Shown one piece after another: positions 32,618 to 43,537 of a stretch of 64,000 bases of DNA. The notes below the pieces were generated by a model. It had not been told where the DNA came from. It saw nothing but the letters and a program-made list of their open reading frames with translations, and did not search any database. The stretch is from Bryopsis sp. KO-2023 (taxonomy: Eukaryota > Chlorophyta > Ulvophyceae > Bryopsidales > Bryopsidaceae). How positions within the stretch are numbered: the stretch's first letter is position 1; every line of letters starts with the position of its first letter. The stretch lies in NCBI GenBank assembly GCA_030272585.1, contig BSYQ01000005.1, positions 4,619,501 to 4,683,500 of the forward strand, written 5' to 3'. The translations under genes were made by a program, and so were the position numbers.

Positions 32618-35615
32618 TTATTCCAACTCCGCCACAATTTTCTTTTTCCTTTCGGATACCCGTTTTACGGTCCCTGGTTTGCTGTGCTTGATGCGGTTCT
32701 CCAATTTTTTGTTGTCCGCTGCTTGGATCACTCTTCGAAGTTTGTTGGCCTTGAAAAAATATCACAGCAAATAAAAAAAAGCAAGAAAAACATTGGTCAG
32801 TTCCATTTATTGGATTGGATGCATATGAAGATTTGCATCTGTATTGACAAAAAAATAAAATTGCCATGGCTTTTATCTTTCTCATAAAAGTCGAGTCTTT
32901 AGTAATTTTTTTGCAGATCTTAGAGGGGTATGGCAAAAAGGAAACCTCAAAAAGTGCAAGTGCCTACCAACTCAGCAGGACTCTAAAATGTTTCTTTGTA
33001 TTCTTACCACCCTTATTTTTATTTTCAAAAAAAGGGAAAATAAAATGATAAAATAAAATAAGATGATTCAATTTATGACAAGAAAAATCAATGGAAAACG
33101 GTGTCACAAAAAATCTACTTGGAAGCAGAGGAGATCAACAAAGTACAAATCCAAATAAAAAATACAAGTGCAAATATTCTTGTGCGAATTAGACGGGCTA
33201 CATGGGGCTTTCAGCCTCGATGGAATAAATATTGAATTTTTTTCTTAGAGGTAAGCTGGTAACATAGCAGCAGCACAAGTCCTAAAAAAACCAAAATAAA
33301 CACACACACACACACTACAAAACGCGATTTCAGATAGAAAGACCTGAAAGCTATGTTTCGATTGCACTTTGTCAGACCCGGCCAATGCAGAGAAAAGTGG
33401 AAATTCATGAAAGAAAGAAAAAATGCATGAAATTCTCACCCGTAGGATTGGCCCAGGGATCTTTCGGTTTCTATGGATAGACCCCACTTCCTTGGTGTGC
33501 TTGAACCGCTTGATCAAGGCTTCATTATAGGTGTGTTTTTTCGCCTCGTTTGGTAAAACCACTCCCAATTGCTCCGATGCTTTCGCCTGTGTAAGAGAGA
33601 AATCTCAACTGGCACGATAATGTATCCGATAATCTATTTGTCACTTTTTTTTTTCTTGGGGACATCGGATGCATAAAACACCCAGTCTTCCACTCAAGTA
33701 AAAGTAATATTAATTAGTTGTATTTTTTTTGTGGCGATGTGCGATTTAAATGCAGAATGAGAAACAGGCAGAAGGGAGAAAAAATACTACTACTAACGAC
33801 ATACCTTCCACACTCTGAGGTTCATATCGTCGCTGCCGGAAAACACATAAGAAGCATCCCCACTGAACCTGACAGAAAATACTCTCTGCATCCTTTCGCC
33901 AAAATACACGTCTCGGCTGCCCCACCCGTCGGATTCGAAAATTCGAAGGGTCCTGTCATAAGACCCCGCAACAAATTCCTGACCGGTGGGCGAGTAATCC
34001 ACATCCATTACCGACGACACGAACCCCTATTTCAAAAGAGGTTGGGGAAAGAGCAGAAAAAAAAACACATTTAATGCCCAGTGTCTGATATAAATTCAAT
34101 GTGAGGTATCGAATTATTATTATTATTATTATTGTCAAATTTTACTACCTGAAGGTCAACACTTCCATTCTCTATGATTTAATGTGTTTTAAGTCGATTT
34201 AATTTTAATTTTTTTTGGGGGTGGGGGTGCTGATGCATATTTTGAAATTTCTCCCTACTTTTCACTGATAAAAGCATTGGCAGCGCCGGTTCCCAACTCA
34301 GTTCTGTTTGTCAAATTACTCTTTACCCGTATGCAAAAAAAACCGACCCTTCTTTCCTTCCTTTTTTTTTCTACCTTGTGCACTGTTTTAGCTTTTTTGA
34401 AGTTTCGCATGTCGAAGGTGTAGAGGTTGCAATCTTCGTTGGCCACTGTGAAATTCATGGCTTCCATCGGATTCCACGAGAGTGCATTGCATCTCGTTTG
34501 CATGACTAATTTCCGCAGCGTCGTGTTGGTTCTCAAATCGTACAACATCACGCTCCGGTCGTAGCCAGCGCTGCCCAGCAAATCCGGCTCCACCTTTCGT
34601 TCATGGAAAATACAACTCAGTTCAAAATGCACAATGTAGAGAACGGTGAACCATCCACATGGTACATCGTTTGTGGGGAAGAGCCCCATGTGACTGGTTT
34701 TGTTGGTGGATTGGGTGCAACTACAATACACCCTCGATCAAATTTAGTGTGGGTTTTTTAATAGTGTTACCCCAGTAATAGTGCAGGCCACACTGATTCA
34801 TGGAAAACCAAAACGTTAACAAGAAGTGTAGATTTCGGAAACAGTGTGGCCCACAGTGTTTTCTGTTTTCTGAAATTTCTACCGTTCATGATAATAATGT
34901 AGGCTACACTAAATACGATTAAGGGTGTAGCCCGGGCAGCCCTATTGGGATGAGCTGAAAGAAAAGAATGCGATAAAATCCTCACCGGGTTGAATCGCAC
35001 AGAGGACACCGAATCTGACCCCATTTCGAATGTCTTGATGGGGGCCATTCGATCGTGGCTCCAAATGCTGACCCCAGCCCCACAAGTTGCAAACATTTTC
35101 TTGTCCCAATGGTGATCGCATCCCTTGTACGCATGCGAACCCTGGAATTCAAGCACCGGCGTCGAATCCTGCACCAGCGGACCCCCTTCGAACGGAGCGG
35201 CCGGCACTTTCCACAGCTTCACCGTACAGTCCGACGAGCACGAAATGCACCCCTCCCCATCCTCCGTGACGGCGACCCCGGTCGCTGTTCCTTTATGGCC
35301 CACTAATTTTCTCAGGCACCGTTTTCCTGGTATGTCCCAGAGGTGGATGGTGCCATCGTGCGTCCCCGAAAGCACGCAATTCAAGCGTTTCGAATTTCTA
35401 GCCAAGCACGTGACCCCCTCCGCGTGTTCGAAAGCTGACACGAACGGCTTGGCGAACACTCGGTCCAGTTTTGCAGCGTTCAGGGCCCTGGTGTACTCCC
35501 TCGCCCGTTCGAACGGATGCAGCTTGGGGTCATGGTTCCTGTGCACGCGGGGGAAGTCCCCCGCCCTTTGACGAGTGCACTCCGTTTCCGAACGGTTCAA
35601 GACTTTGACTTTCAT
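32618..35615 (-). CDS. DCAF13: DCAF13/SOF1 WD40 protein (rRNA processing)
   Basis: Five exons (35615-34986, 34593-34375, 34026-33805, 33586-33440, 32749-32618) encode about 449 residues, near the human 445. The N-terminus MKVKVLNRSETE is followed by HPFERAREYTRALNAAKLDR and VFAKPF, typical of the family. WD repeats run through the middle (GTHDGTIHLWDI, SAGYDRSVMLYDLRTN, WNPMEAMNFTVANED, LYTFDMRN, DVDYSPTGQEFVAGSYD). The Sof1 tail reads ENRIKHSKPGTVKRVSERKK. Family members act in the small-subunit processome for 18S rRNA maturation in the nucleolus and can serve as CUL4-DDB1 substrate receptors. The gene lies head to head with histidyl-tRNA synthetase. Confidence 0.95.
33190..33230 (+). repeat. 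Interspersed short repeat, copy F (intronic, truncated)
   Basis: It reads TAGACGGGCTACATGGGGCT then TTCAGCCTCGATGGAATAAA. This is the 3' two-thirds of the dispersed family, in the last DCAF13 intron, opposite to the gene. Confidence 0.65.
34741..34952. repeat. Imperfect foldback in DCAF13 intron 1
   Basis: Several inverted segments share a core: ATTTAGTGTGG near 34740 against GGCTACACTAAAT near 34902-34914, and GGCCACACTG near 34787 against CAGTGTGGCC near 34843. The arrangement resembles a decayed miniature inverted-repeat element. No clear target duplication is visible. Confidence 0.4.
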
Positions 35616-35938
35616 GGGCGCTCTGCTCAATGGGCAACCGACTCCTCACAAAAGCCGCCCCCTAGACAGCGTATCCACTTCTCTCTCTCTCTCTCTCGTA
35701 TTCCTCCGCGCTCCTCTACTTTCGCAAATGCTCCGCCAATCACGCCTCAATCCTCTCTCAAAACACCCACTTCCAGCGTCGTTGCGTTTTTCGCGCGCTC
35801 TCCGTCGACGCAAGAACGTCCGCAACACAACGGCGGGCGATACATTCTTCCGCCATTCGTACAGTGTACGAGACCTCTGAGGCTACGATCGATGTGTTCG
35901 TCGAACTGAAGTTTCTGTCCGCTTTGCCAAACATCATA
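35616..35938. promoter_or_regulatory. Divergent promoter region, DCAF13 / histidyl-tRNA synthetase
   Basis: The ATGs of two oppositely transcribed housekeeping genes are 323 bases apart. A (CT)n tract at about 35682-35698 resembles the pyrimidine patches found near plant start sites. No TATA box could be assigned. Confidence 0.5.
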
Positions 35939-38900
35939 ATGCTGGCAGGTCGAATTCGAATTCCCTGCGCTTTACACACGTGCGCTCGTTTGAGGCCTGT
36001 TCCACCCTTCGCGCCGCCACGCTCGAAACATGGACGTCACACTTGCACGACCCATGCTGCTCAGGCGACGGACACCAAGGTGCTGTCGACAGTGGCTTCG
36101 TTTTGTCGTCGCTGTTTTTCACCGAAACAATATTTTTGTGGGGGAAGGGGTGGGGCCGAGAATTTTTCGAACTCCCTCTTCGTCGGGTTTTTTCTCTCTG
36201 GCAAAAAATATGTGCTTGGTGAAAAGTTGCCAGGGGGGATGAATTGGGCAGGAGTGCCATCCAATCCACATTTTCAAATCCAATGATGAAAACATGTGGA
36301 TCAGAAAGAAAAAATAAAAATACAATTAAATGAATACATAAACACTGGGATAAGGAGGAACGGGAAAAGGACCTCATCCATGGCTGCGAATTCCTGGTGA
36401 GAGTTTTTTGGGAAGAACATTGCTTAGAGTGAACGGCATTTGTTTTCAGGCGCGTCAGGGGGCGACATCGGTGATCAAGGAAAGCCGAGAAAAGATCGAC
36501 ACCAATCCACCAAGAGGTCAGCCTTGATTCTTCATCTCATTCAACTCCAATCAGCCCAAAACTGCTGCCTCATGTCGAATTTATGAATGCTGTATCGATG
36601 CTGGCTTCCCCCAGCGCGAACTGAGGTTCATTGTCTGTGAATCCATTCCCCTCTTTGGTGTGAGGAAAATGGGATTTTGATTTGGGGAGATCGTCGGTGG
36701 ATTCGCAGGCACAAGAGATTTTTTCCCGGAGGACATGAGGTTGAGAAATTGGCTGTTTGGGCAATTCATTGATGTCAGTGAGGCTTTTGGTTTCGAAAGG
36801 ATCGATAACCCTGTCCTTGAATCGGAGGAGCTCTTCGTGAGAAAAGCGGGAGAAGAAATCACGGATCAGCTGTACAATTTTCAGGTACATACACAAATAC
36901 AGAGGAAAGGATGTCGGATGTGCAGTGAGTTATTCCCTCTTTTTCCAAAAAAAGGGTTGGGCACAAGTCACTAGGGATTTTATGTTTATTGATGTGTCCT
37001 CAGACAACATTGATCCAAAGAATGAACTTTTATTTATTTATTTATTTGTTTATTTATTATTTATTTTTTGGGGGGGGAGGCAGTTTTTTGCATCCTTGTT
37101 ACTGATGATCCAGATGATAACCATTCGCTGATCCACTCCCCCCCCCAAAAAAAAAAATAATAATAATAACGCATCCTTTTTATAATTGTCGATCGTTAGG
37201 ATAAAGGCAACCGTAGAATCGCGCTCCGGCCTGAACTCACCCCTTCATTGGCCCGAATGATAATCCAAAAAGGAAAATCACTGGCTCTCCCTGCAAAATG
37301 GTACGCCGTGGGCCAATGCTGGCGATACGAAAGAATGACTCGGGGAAGGCGGAGGGAGCACTACCAATGGAACATGGACATCGTGGGGGTGGAGGGCCAA
37401 GAGGCGGAAGCCGAGCTCTTGGCTGCGATAACCATGTTCTTCGAGAAGGTCGGTCTGACTTCGAAAGATGTAGGGATCAAAGTCAGCAGCCGGAAAGTCT
37501 TGCAAGAGGTGCTTTCTAGGTGAGGCTAGGGCAAAGCGTTGTGCATATGACAGTTTTCCCCTCCCCCCCCCCCCCTTTCTTGGATTCAGAAAGAGTGAAA
37601 GTATCGAAACCCATTTCACAGACAGCCCCGATTTGCCGAAGTCGCGTTTTGTAATATTAAGTCAGACGGACAGCCTTGATCAAATGTAAAACCAGAAGCA
37701 GGTTGATGGATCAAGACCGATCTAACTTAGCCATGATTTTGGAATTCACTTCCATCCGCAGAGAGTTTCTTTACATGCCGGTGGTTGGTGCATAACATCG
37801 AGGGGTCGGCTTCTTAAAAAGAGAACACAGCCGCATTGTTTTTCTCCCTCTAGGTATGGCGTCCCACCCGAATCCTTCGGCCCTGTGTGCGTGGTTGTCG
37901 ACAAAATCGAGAAGCTTCCAGAGGCGGAGGTCGTCAAACAGTTGCAAGATTTGGGGGTAGACCCCTCGGCGATCGAAGGGGTGATGGCCACCACCAAAGT
38001 GCAGGACATGTCGGATCTCAAGGAACTGTTGGGGGAGGGGAGCGAGGCGGTGAAAGAATTGGAGTATTTTTTTGAGTTGGCGGACGGGTATGGGTACAAG
38101 GATTGGCTAATTTTGGATGCAAGCATCGTGAGAGGCTTGGCGTATTACACAGGTCAGTGCTTGAAGGTGTTTTTTTTGTTTTCGGAATTGGAAAAAAAAT
38201 CCTGTTCTTGAGTTGAATCCATTTGGGGGGGAAGGAAAGGGGGGAAGGGGGGGAGGAACCTGTGTCAAGCTTCAATATCTCTGTTTGATTTTCTTTTTCC
38301 TAGGGATTGTTTTCGAAGCCACGGACCGTGAAGGGAAGCTCAGGGCGATCTGTGGAGGTGGCAGATATGACCGTCTGTTGGGTACATTCGGTGGAGAAAA
38401 CCAGCCTTGCTCAGGATTCGGTTTCGGAGATGCAGTAATTGTAGAACTTTTGAAAGACAAGAAACTGTTACCGGATCTGGCCCGGCAGGTATGTCTGTTT
38501 TCATGGCTTTCGTTTGGCTAGAGGGTTTTGTTAGTTTTGGAGTGTGTCGGCTAGAAGTGGTGGTGATGGTGGTTTGTTAGGTGGATGATTTGGTGCTCGT
38601 CTTGGATGAACCCCTTCGAGGGAAAGCTAATGGGGTTGCCCAGTTTTTGAGAAAATCAGGCAGGACCGTAGATCTGATTCTCGAGCAGAAGAAAATGAAA
38701 TGGGCCTTCAAGGTGGGGAAGACACCGTTCATTTTCCAGTTGTTTGCTTTTTCTTATTTTGGGTGTGTTTTTCACTCCTGTATTTGGTGATTTTCTTGCT
38801 GGTTTTGAGTTGACGAGCCATGACTTTTTTTGTTTCATGTTTCGGGGTTATGCAGTATGCAGAAAAGATCGGAGCGGAGCGATTAGTCATCCTCGGCAAC

Positions 38901-38984
38901 CAGGAATGGGAAAAGGGGTTCGTGCGAATCAAGGATCTGGCAAAGAGAGAGGAAATGGATGTGCCAATCGCTGATTTGATGTAA
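35939..38984 (+). CDS. Histidyl-tRNA synthetase, organelle/bacterial-type plant form
   Basis: Eight exons (35939-36079, 36450-36516, 36709-36884, 37200-37519, 37854-38152, 38304-38488, 38581-38712, 38856-38984) give about 482 residues. The N-terminus ([20 protein letters not shown] and following) is Arg/Pro/Thr-rich and nearly free of acids, like a plastid or dual-targeting transit peptide. The enzyme starts at [17 protein letters not shown]. Class II motif 2 is [17 protein letters not shown], and the histidine-specific signature is VRGLAYYTG. Motif 3 is [12 protein letters not shown]. The anticodon-binding domain follows. It charges tRNA-His, probably in plastid and mitochondrion. An alternative first exon with ATG at 36380 runs into a stop after splicing, so the 35939 start is preferred. 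Confidence 0.93.
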
Positions 38985-39678
38985 TATGTGCGTCATATTA
39001 TATCTCGAAGCTTTTCCATTTTCTTTCTTTAATCGATCGCTGGTTTGGCGTTGTCCAAACAAGTGAGAAAATCTTTATAATTTTTTATTGTGCATTCATT
39101 GGGTTGTGTTGGGCTCATGGTTTGTTTTGGTGGTGGGTAACCTTGTGTAACTTTGCAAAAATCTTCTTGCGCTTATGCTGAATTATCTGGACTGATGCAC
39201 ACATCAAAGCTACGTCGCCATTTTCTCTCAGCGAGATCTTTTGCATATTTGCACACGGATTTTTCTTGGCTGATTCCATTCTGATGAACCTTTCTTCCAT
39301 TGAAGCAAAACTTACACGAGCATAAAAGTTACAAACAACGAGAAGCAGAGCGTTCCAGGCTCTCTACATATCGCAAAGGCAAAGTCTCACAAGTTGCCTA
39401 TCCTAAGCCAAAATCAAATCAAAATCTTACCCATTCATTCTGCTACATTTCAATATCCCCCTCCCACCCTCCCACCCACCCACCCACCCACCTTGTGTGT
39501 TTGCACACCTTGGCTATGGCCCCAACCTCACTTCCTATTGTACAAAAACATGCCATAGAAAGAAAATACACCAGAATCCTGGCGATGGCCTCCACCCCCC
39601 TGCCAGCATCAAGACCTATCCTCTTGACTTTCCATAATCTTCAAACACTACCCCGTACAGCAACCTTTGGTAGCCAGC
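38985..39678. other. Convergent intergenic region
   Basis: About 690 bases lie between histidyl-tRNA synthetase (+) and the WD40 gene (-). A CCAC-type simple repeat occupies about 39461-39491. No coding exon is supported. Confidence 0.55.
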
Positions 39679-41827
39679 TCACCAAATCGTGATTGCACTT
39701 CGCCTCCGATACTCCAGCAGACTACCGTACGTTTCATCCACCACTCCGATGAACAAATTTCCACCATCCGGGGAGTAGGCAATCCCAGAAATTTCCCCAA
39801 ACACATCGATCTCCTGGCTCTGCATGTATCCGCTTTCGACATCAAAAATGTGAACAAAATCGGCGGGTTCCGCCATCGCCAAGTATCGTCCATCCGAAGA
39901 ATATCGAATGGAGCGAATCGCACCCATGTTCCCCCTCAAAACCACGAACGGAGCATCCGTCTTTCGCATGTCCCACAAGCGGGTGGTCAGATCTTGATTT
40001 CCGGTGGCGAGAACTCTCGAATCCGGACACCATGCAGCCGCAAAAGAAAAATCCTTGTGGCCAACCAACTGAGAAATCACCGTGCCTGACGATCTATCCA
40101 GGATGTGGCCATTCGGGTCATCCCCCACCACTGCGACGATCTTCCCATCGAAAGGACATACCGTGGAATTGTTCACCGGCCAGTCAAACTCGAAGCTCGA
40201 TTCCATCTTGAACGACTCGGCGTCGAAGACGCGCACTTTGCTGTCGTTGTTGGAGGTCAGGATTCGAACCCCCCCATGATCATCGAAAATCTCGAGGGCA
40301 TTCGTGATGCCGTTTTCGTTTCTCGTGATGAATCCTTCGTGGCTGATGTTCTCGTCGGTGAGTTTTTGCACCACGAGCTGTCCGTTGAATCCACCGGCTG
40401 CAAGGAGCCCTTTTCCAGCACATAATGTGCTGATGGTCACAGGGCCTAATCGAGAGCCCCTCTCGGCGGTCCCACCATCATCCCTCAAGTTCATCACCTG
40501 GGATCGCAACAGACAGGCCGATTTAGCTGAGTTACCCAAGAAATCATGTCTTGAAACATGGATGCAATGCTCCACTTCCTTATCAAGGGAAGAAAAGCAT
40601 CCAAGGACGTGCATACTGGTGAGAACATTTCCTTCAAAAAGTTAGCGGAGATCATCGAACTGCAAAAATCCTGAGAGATAGCTGTCGATAATGATGCACA
40701 CTTGCATGATTGGCGATTCTTCAGATTGTTCTTCCCTATATGGATCGACACTTTTTTTCGACATGAAAATTTGTCACAGATAAAGAACCTCCCCCCCCCC
40801 CCAAAAAAAAAAGGGAAAAAAAAACCAAAACTAATAAAAAAATCCACTAATGGAATTCGCCAATCTCACATATTTTCCAAAATCTACCAATTTTTATAAA
40901 CAACTGTAAGAACACACAGAGAGATTTTTTTAATTATTATTAATTATTGTATTTTATTTTTATTTTTTTATTTTTTTTTTTGTTTTTTTTTTTTAATCAC
41001 TACCTGGGTGCATCGATACGACATGAGGTCCCAATGATTGATGCACTTGTCACGCATCAAATAGATGTCATGCTTCGAAGTTGCCCACAGCAGGTTCCTG
41101 AGCTGAAAATGAACGATGGAGCTCTCCACTTGCCGAGAATTCACCACGAAATCATAAAACTGACCCTGCTTCTGCGTGGCTTGGCACTGCTTGTCCAAAG
41201 TTTCCAAATATGCGTTGTAGTCCTCCCCCTCCTGTAATACGTTTGTGTAATTTCGAAAGTGCCGCAGTCGATTCAATCTGAAAGAAAAATCGAAGCAGAG
41301 AAGACCCCTATTTTCACGGTTTTTTGCTTCTAAAAAATGTCCAATAGTTTGGGCTGGTTTTCATAGACCAAGGTGTCTTCATCTACTTTTTTTTTGCTTT
41401 TTTTTTTTTTTTGTTTGGGCGAGGGGGGTTCGTTAATAAGGGGCTGGGGAGTCTGAATTTCTTAAAATTATATATGTATATATATTTTATTATTACTATC
41501 TATATTTTTAAAAATTCATGTTGGATCCACCCTCATTCCCACACTCACAAAATAAACAAGGCTTTCGATCAAAAAAAAAAAAAAGAAGCAGAGAAGTCAC
41601 TCAAAGCACGTCTCTATTTTTACCCCCAAAAAAGCATTTTGACATGAAACGCTGTTACCGCACCTGTATTGTTCTCTCGTCCATTGCAGTCTTTCCCAAG
41701 GTATCGCTTGTATGTCCCGCCCTCTGCCCAGCATCTCCTCCGCAGTGGTGTCATTCGCCCTTTCGAAAGGAACCGGGAATTCTTCGATGGAGTCTGCATC
41801 CGACTCCCGCCGAGAACCAAACTCCAT
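39679..41827 (-). CDS. WD40 protein of the yeast C2A9.03-like family
   Basis: Three exons (41827-41664, 41277-41004, 40497-39679) encode about 418 residues. The N-terminal block GRDIQAIPWERLQWTREQYR and LRHFRNYTNVL is the hallmark of this fungal and plant family. A central block reads HFQLRNLLWATSKHDIYLM. WD repeats follow (SNNDSKVRVFDAESF, AWCPDSRVLATGNQD, RLWDMRKTDAPF, IAYSPDGGNLFIGV) and the end is EYRRRSAITIW. The molecular role of the family is not established; a beta-propeller scaffold is expected. The long third exon carries most repeats. Confidence 0.85.
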
Positions 41828-42338
41828 TTCCTTTCACCCCCCACTTTCTCCTTTTTTGAAAATTAAGAAAAAGAGAGAGAGAGAAAAAAACACAGAAGAG
41901 AATGGAATGCAGCAGTTGCTGTCCACTCCAAATGATATCACTTCTGCATAGAAACCAAGAAGGAATGCAATTGCTGCCTTGCAAGCATTCATTTTTTTGA
42001 AATATAAAGTGTGGGGGGGAATGGGGGTTCCCCCCAGACACCGGCAAAGCACTCTCCCCCCCCCCCCCCTCCCAATAGTAAAATTGTGATAACAATAATT
42101 CTTGCCAGCCCTAGTTGATTTTTCTTTATCAACACACGTTTGAAAACACTGTCAGTTTCACCAGTGAAAGAGATGGCCAGCACTTTTTTTCGACGCACAT
42201 ATCATGAAGTTTAGCGACACACACGACGTCTTTGCGCACCACACGTTGCGCGCACGCCAACTCCACAACCGGATAAAATCATGCTCTGGAAATAGTCACC
42301 TTAATTTGCGGCGTTGTCTCGGTGACGATGCCGAAGAT

Positions 42339-42587
42339 TCAGGGATAAGTTGGTGGACTCACCCCCGAAAAATAGAGTGCAAGACGCAGCACCTGAGACG
42401 CGAAGTTTGCTTTAAGTGTGACGGCTGACGCCCTCCTGCACCTAGAGCTCTCCTTCAAACTTCCGTAACGTTGGTGGGAACAATTTTGTGTAGAAACAGC
42501 TTCCTGACGACTACGCAACTGAACTGTGATGTAGCTGGTGGGATCCTGTAAAATTGCGAAAGCGGAATCGTCAGACACTGTACTCAT
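42339..42587 (-). CDS. Uncertain short ORF
   Basis: An ATG-started open frame of 82 codons (MSTVSDDSAFAILQDPTSYI and following) lies upstream of the WD40 gene in the same orientation. Two GT sites in the frame (after ANFASQ and after YFSG) could be donors, but no matching downstream exon was found. No family similarity is seen. It may be a 5' exon of an unrecognised gene or chance. Confidence 0.22.
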   Translation of the reverse strand: MSTVSDDSAFAILQDPTSYITVQLRSRQEAVSTQNCSHQRYGSLKESSRCRRASAVTLKANFASQVLRLALYFSGVSPPTYP

Positions 42588-43537
42588 GTCAGACAGCAGT
42601 TGGGAACTGGTTCAGTGGTGGTTGGACTTGGTTGTATTTGTGGACTGGACATTGTCCATTGTTCCAGTGGACAACATTCATTGAACTGCGACACCCTCAT
42701 TATTGCAAGTCACTTGCATCGTAGGCAGCTTCGTGGAAAGAACCCCTGAAAAAATGGGGAGTTAAATTGAGCATGTTTTTATGGAAATTATGAAAGTGGA
42801 CACTACAAAAGTGTTGGGGACCTCACATCTAGGAAATTGTGGGAGGTGGGGATTTGGTGGTTTGTTGGAATATATTCAAGGCAACTCTAGGTTGCATCGT
42901 GTTCCCTTGTTCTTGGGAGATTGTATGACTGGTGAGGTTTATGATGAAGTGGGGCCATTTGTGACATTAATACATGTTGAGATACAGTGAGGAAAGATAC
43001 AGGATCTGCAGGGGTCCACAGGGATTCACCCGATTTAAGCCAATTCAACATAATTAATGAGAGGGGTTCACAAATCAATTGCTGTTTGGTAAGAGGGGGT
43101 TAATCAATCGGAAAAGGTTTGTTTTTAAGATACTTCTTTACCATGATTGAGTTTTTTCAAACATTTTTTTGACCCATATCTATTCATTCAATGCCCAGGA
43201 AAGAACTTTTGACATGATATGCTTGGAAGCATCAACCGGCAACGAGGGTTGACCAATAATCACATTTTCTCCCATTATTTTCGGAGGCGTGTGGGGGAAT
43301 GCAGAATTAGTGGGTGAAGATAAGCATAAATATCCTCTTGAGAAAACCATATAATTTTTGGTGTGCCATAATTTCCTTCCGACATAGATTCGAAAAAAAA
43401 AGAAACGTTGTGGATTCTTGTTGCCACCCACTTCACACTTACTCCAAGGAATGTTGCTCCGAAGGAGCAAAATGAAAAGTGCTTTAACTTGCTTCCGATA
43501 TAAAGTACAACATGAAAAGATAATTTAAAAAAAAAAA
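42588..43537. other. Intergenic region upstream of glutathione synthetase stop
   Basis: About 950 bases contain only short frames without similarity. The part near 43538 should hold the 3' UTR of glutathione synthetase. Nothing else is seen. Confidence 0.5.

Noticed and set aside
36380..36396. ATG at 36380 as the histidyl-tRNA synthetase start (MAANS).
   Set aside because: Splicing to the next exon gives a stop codon within about ten codons. The 35939 start joins in phase and supplies a transit peptide.
40255..40275. A second GGTTCGAATCC-like box on the minus strand.
   Set aside because: It lies inside a coding exon of the WD40 gene and encodes conserved residues.
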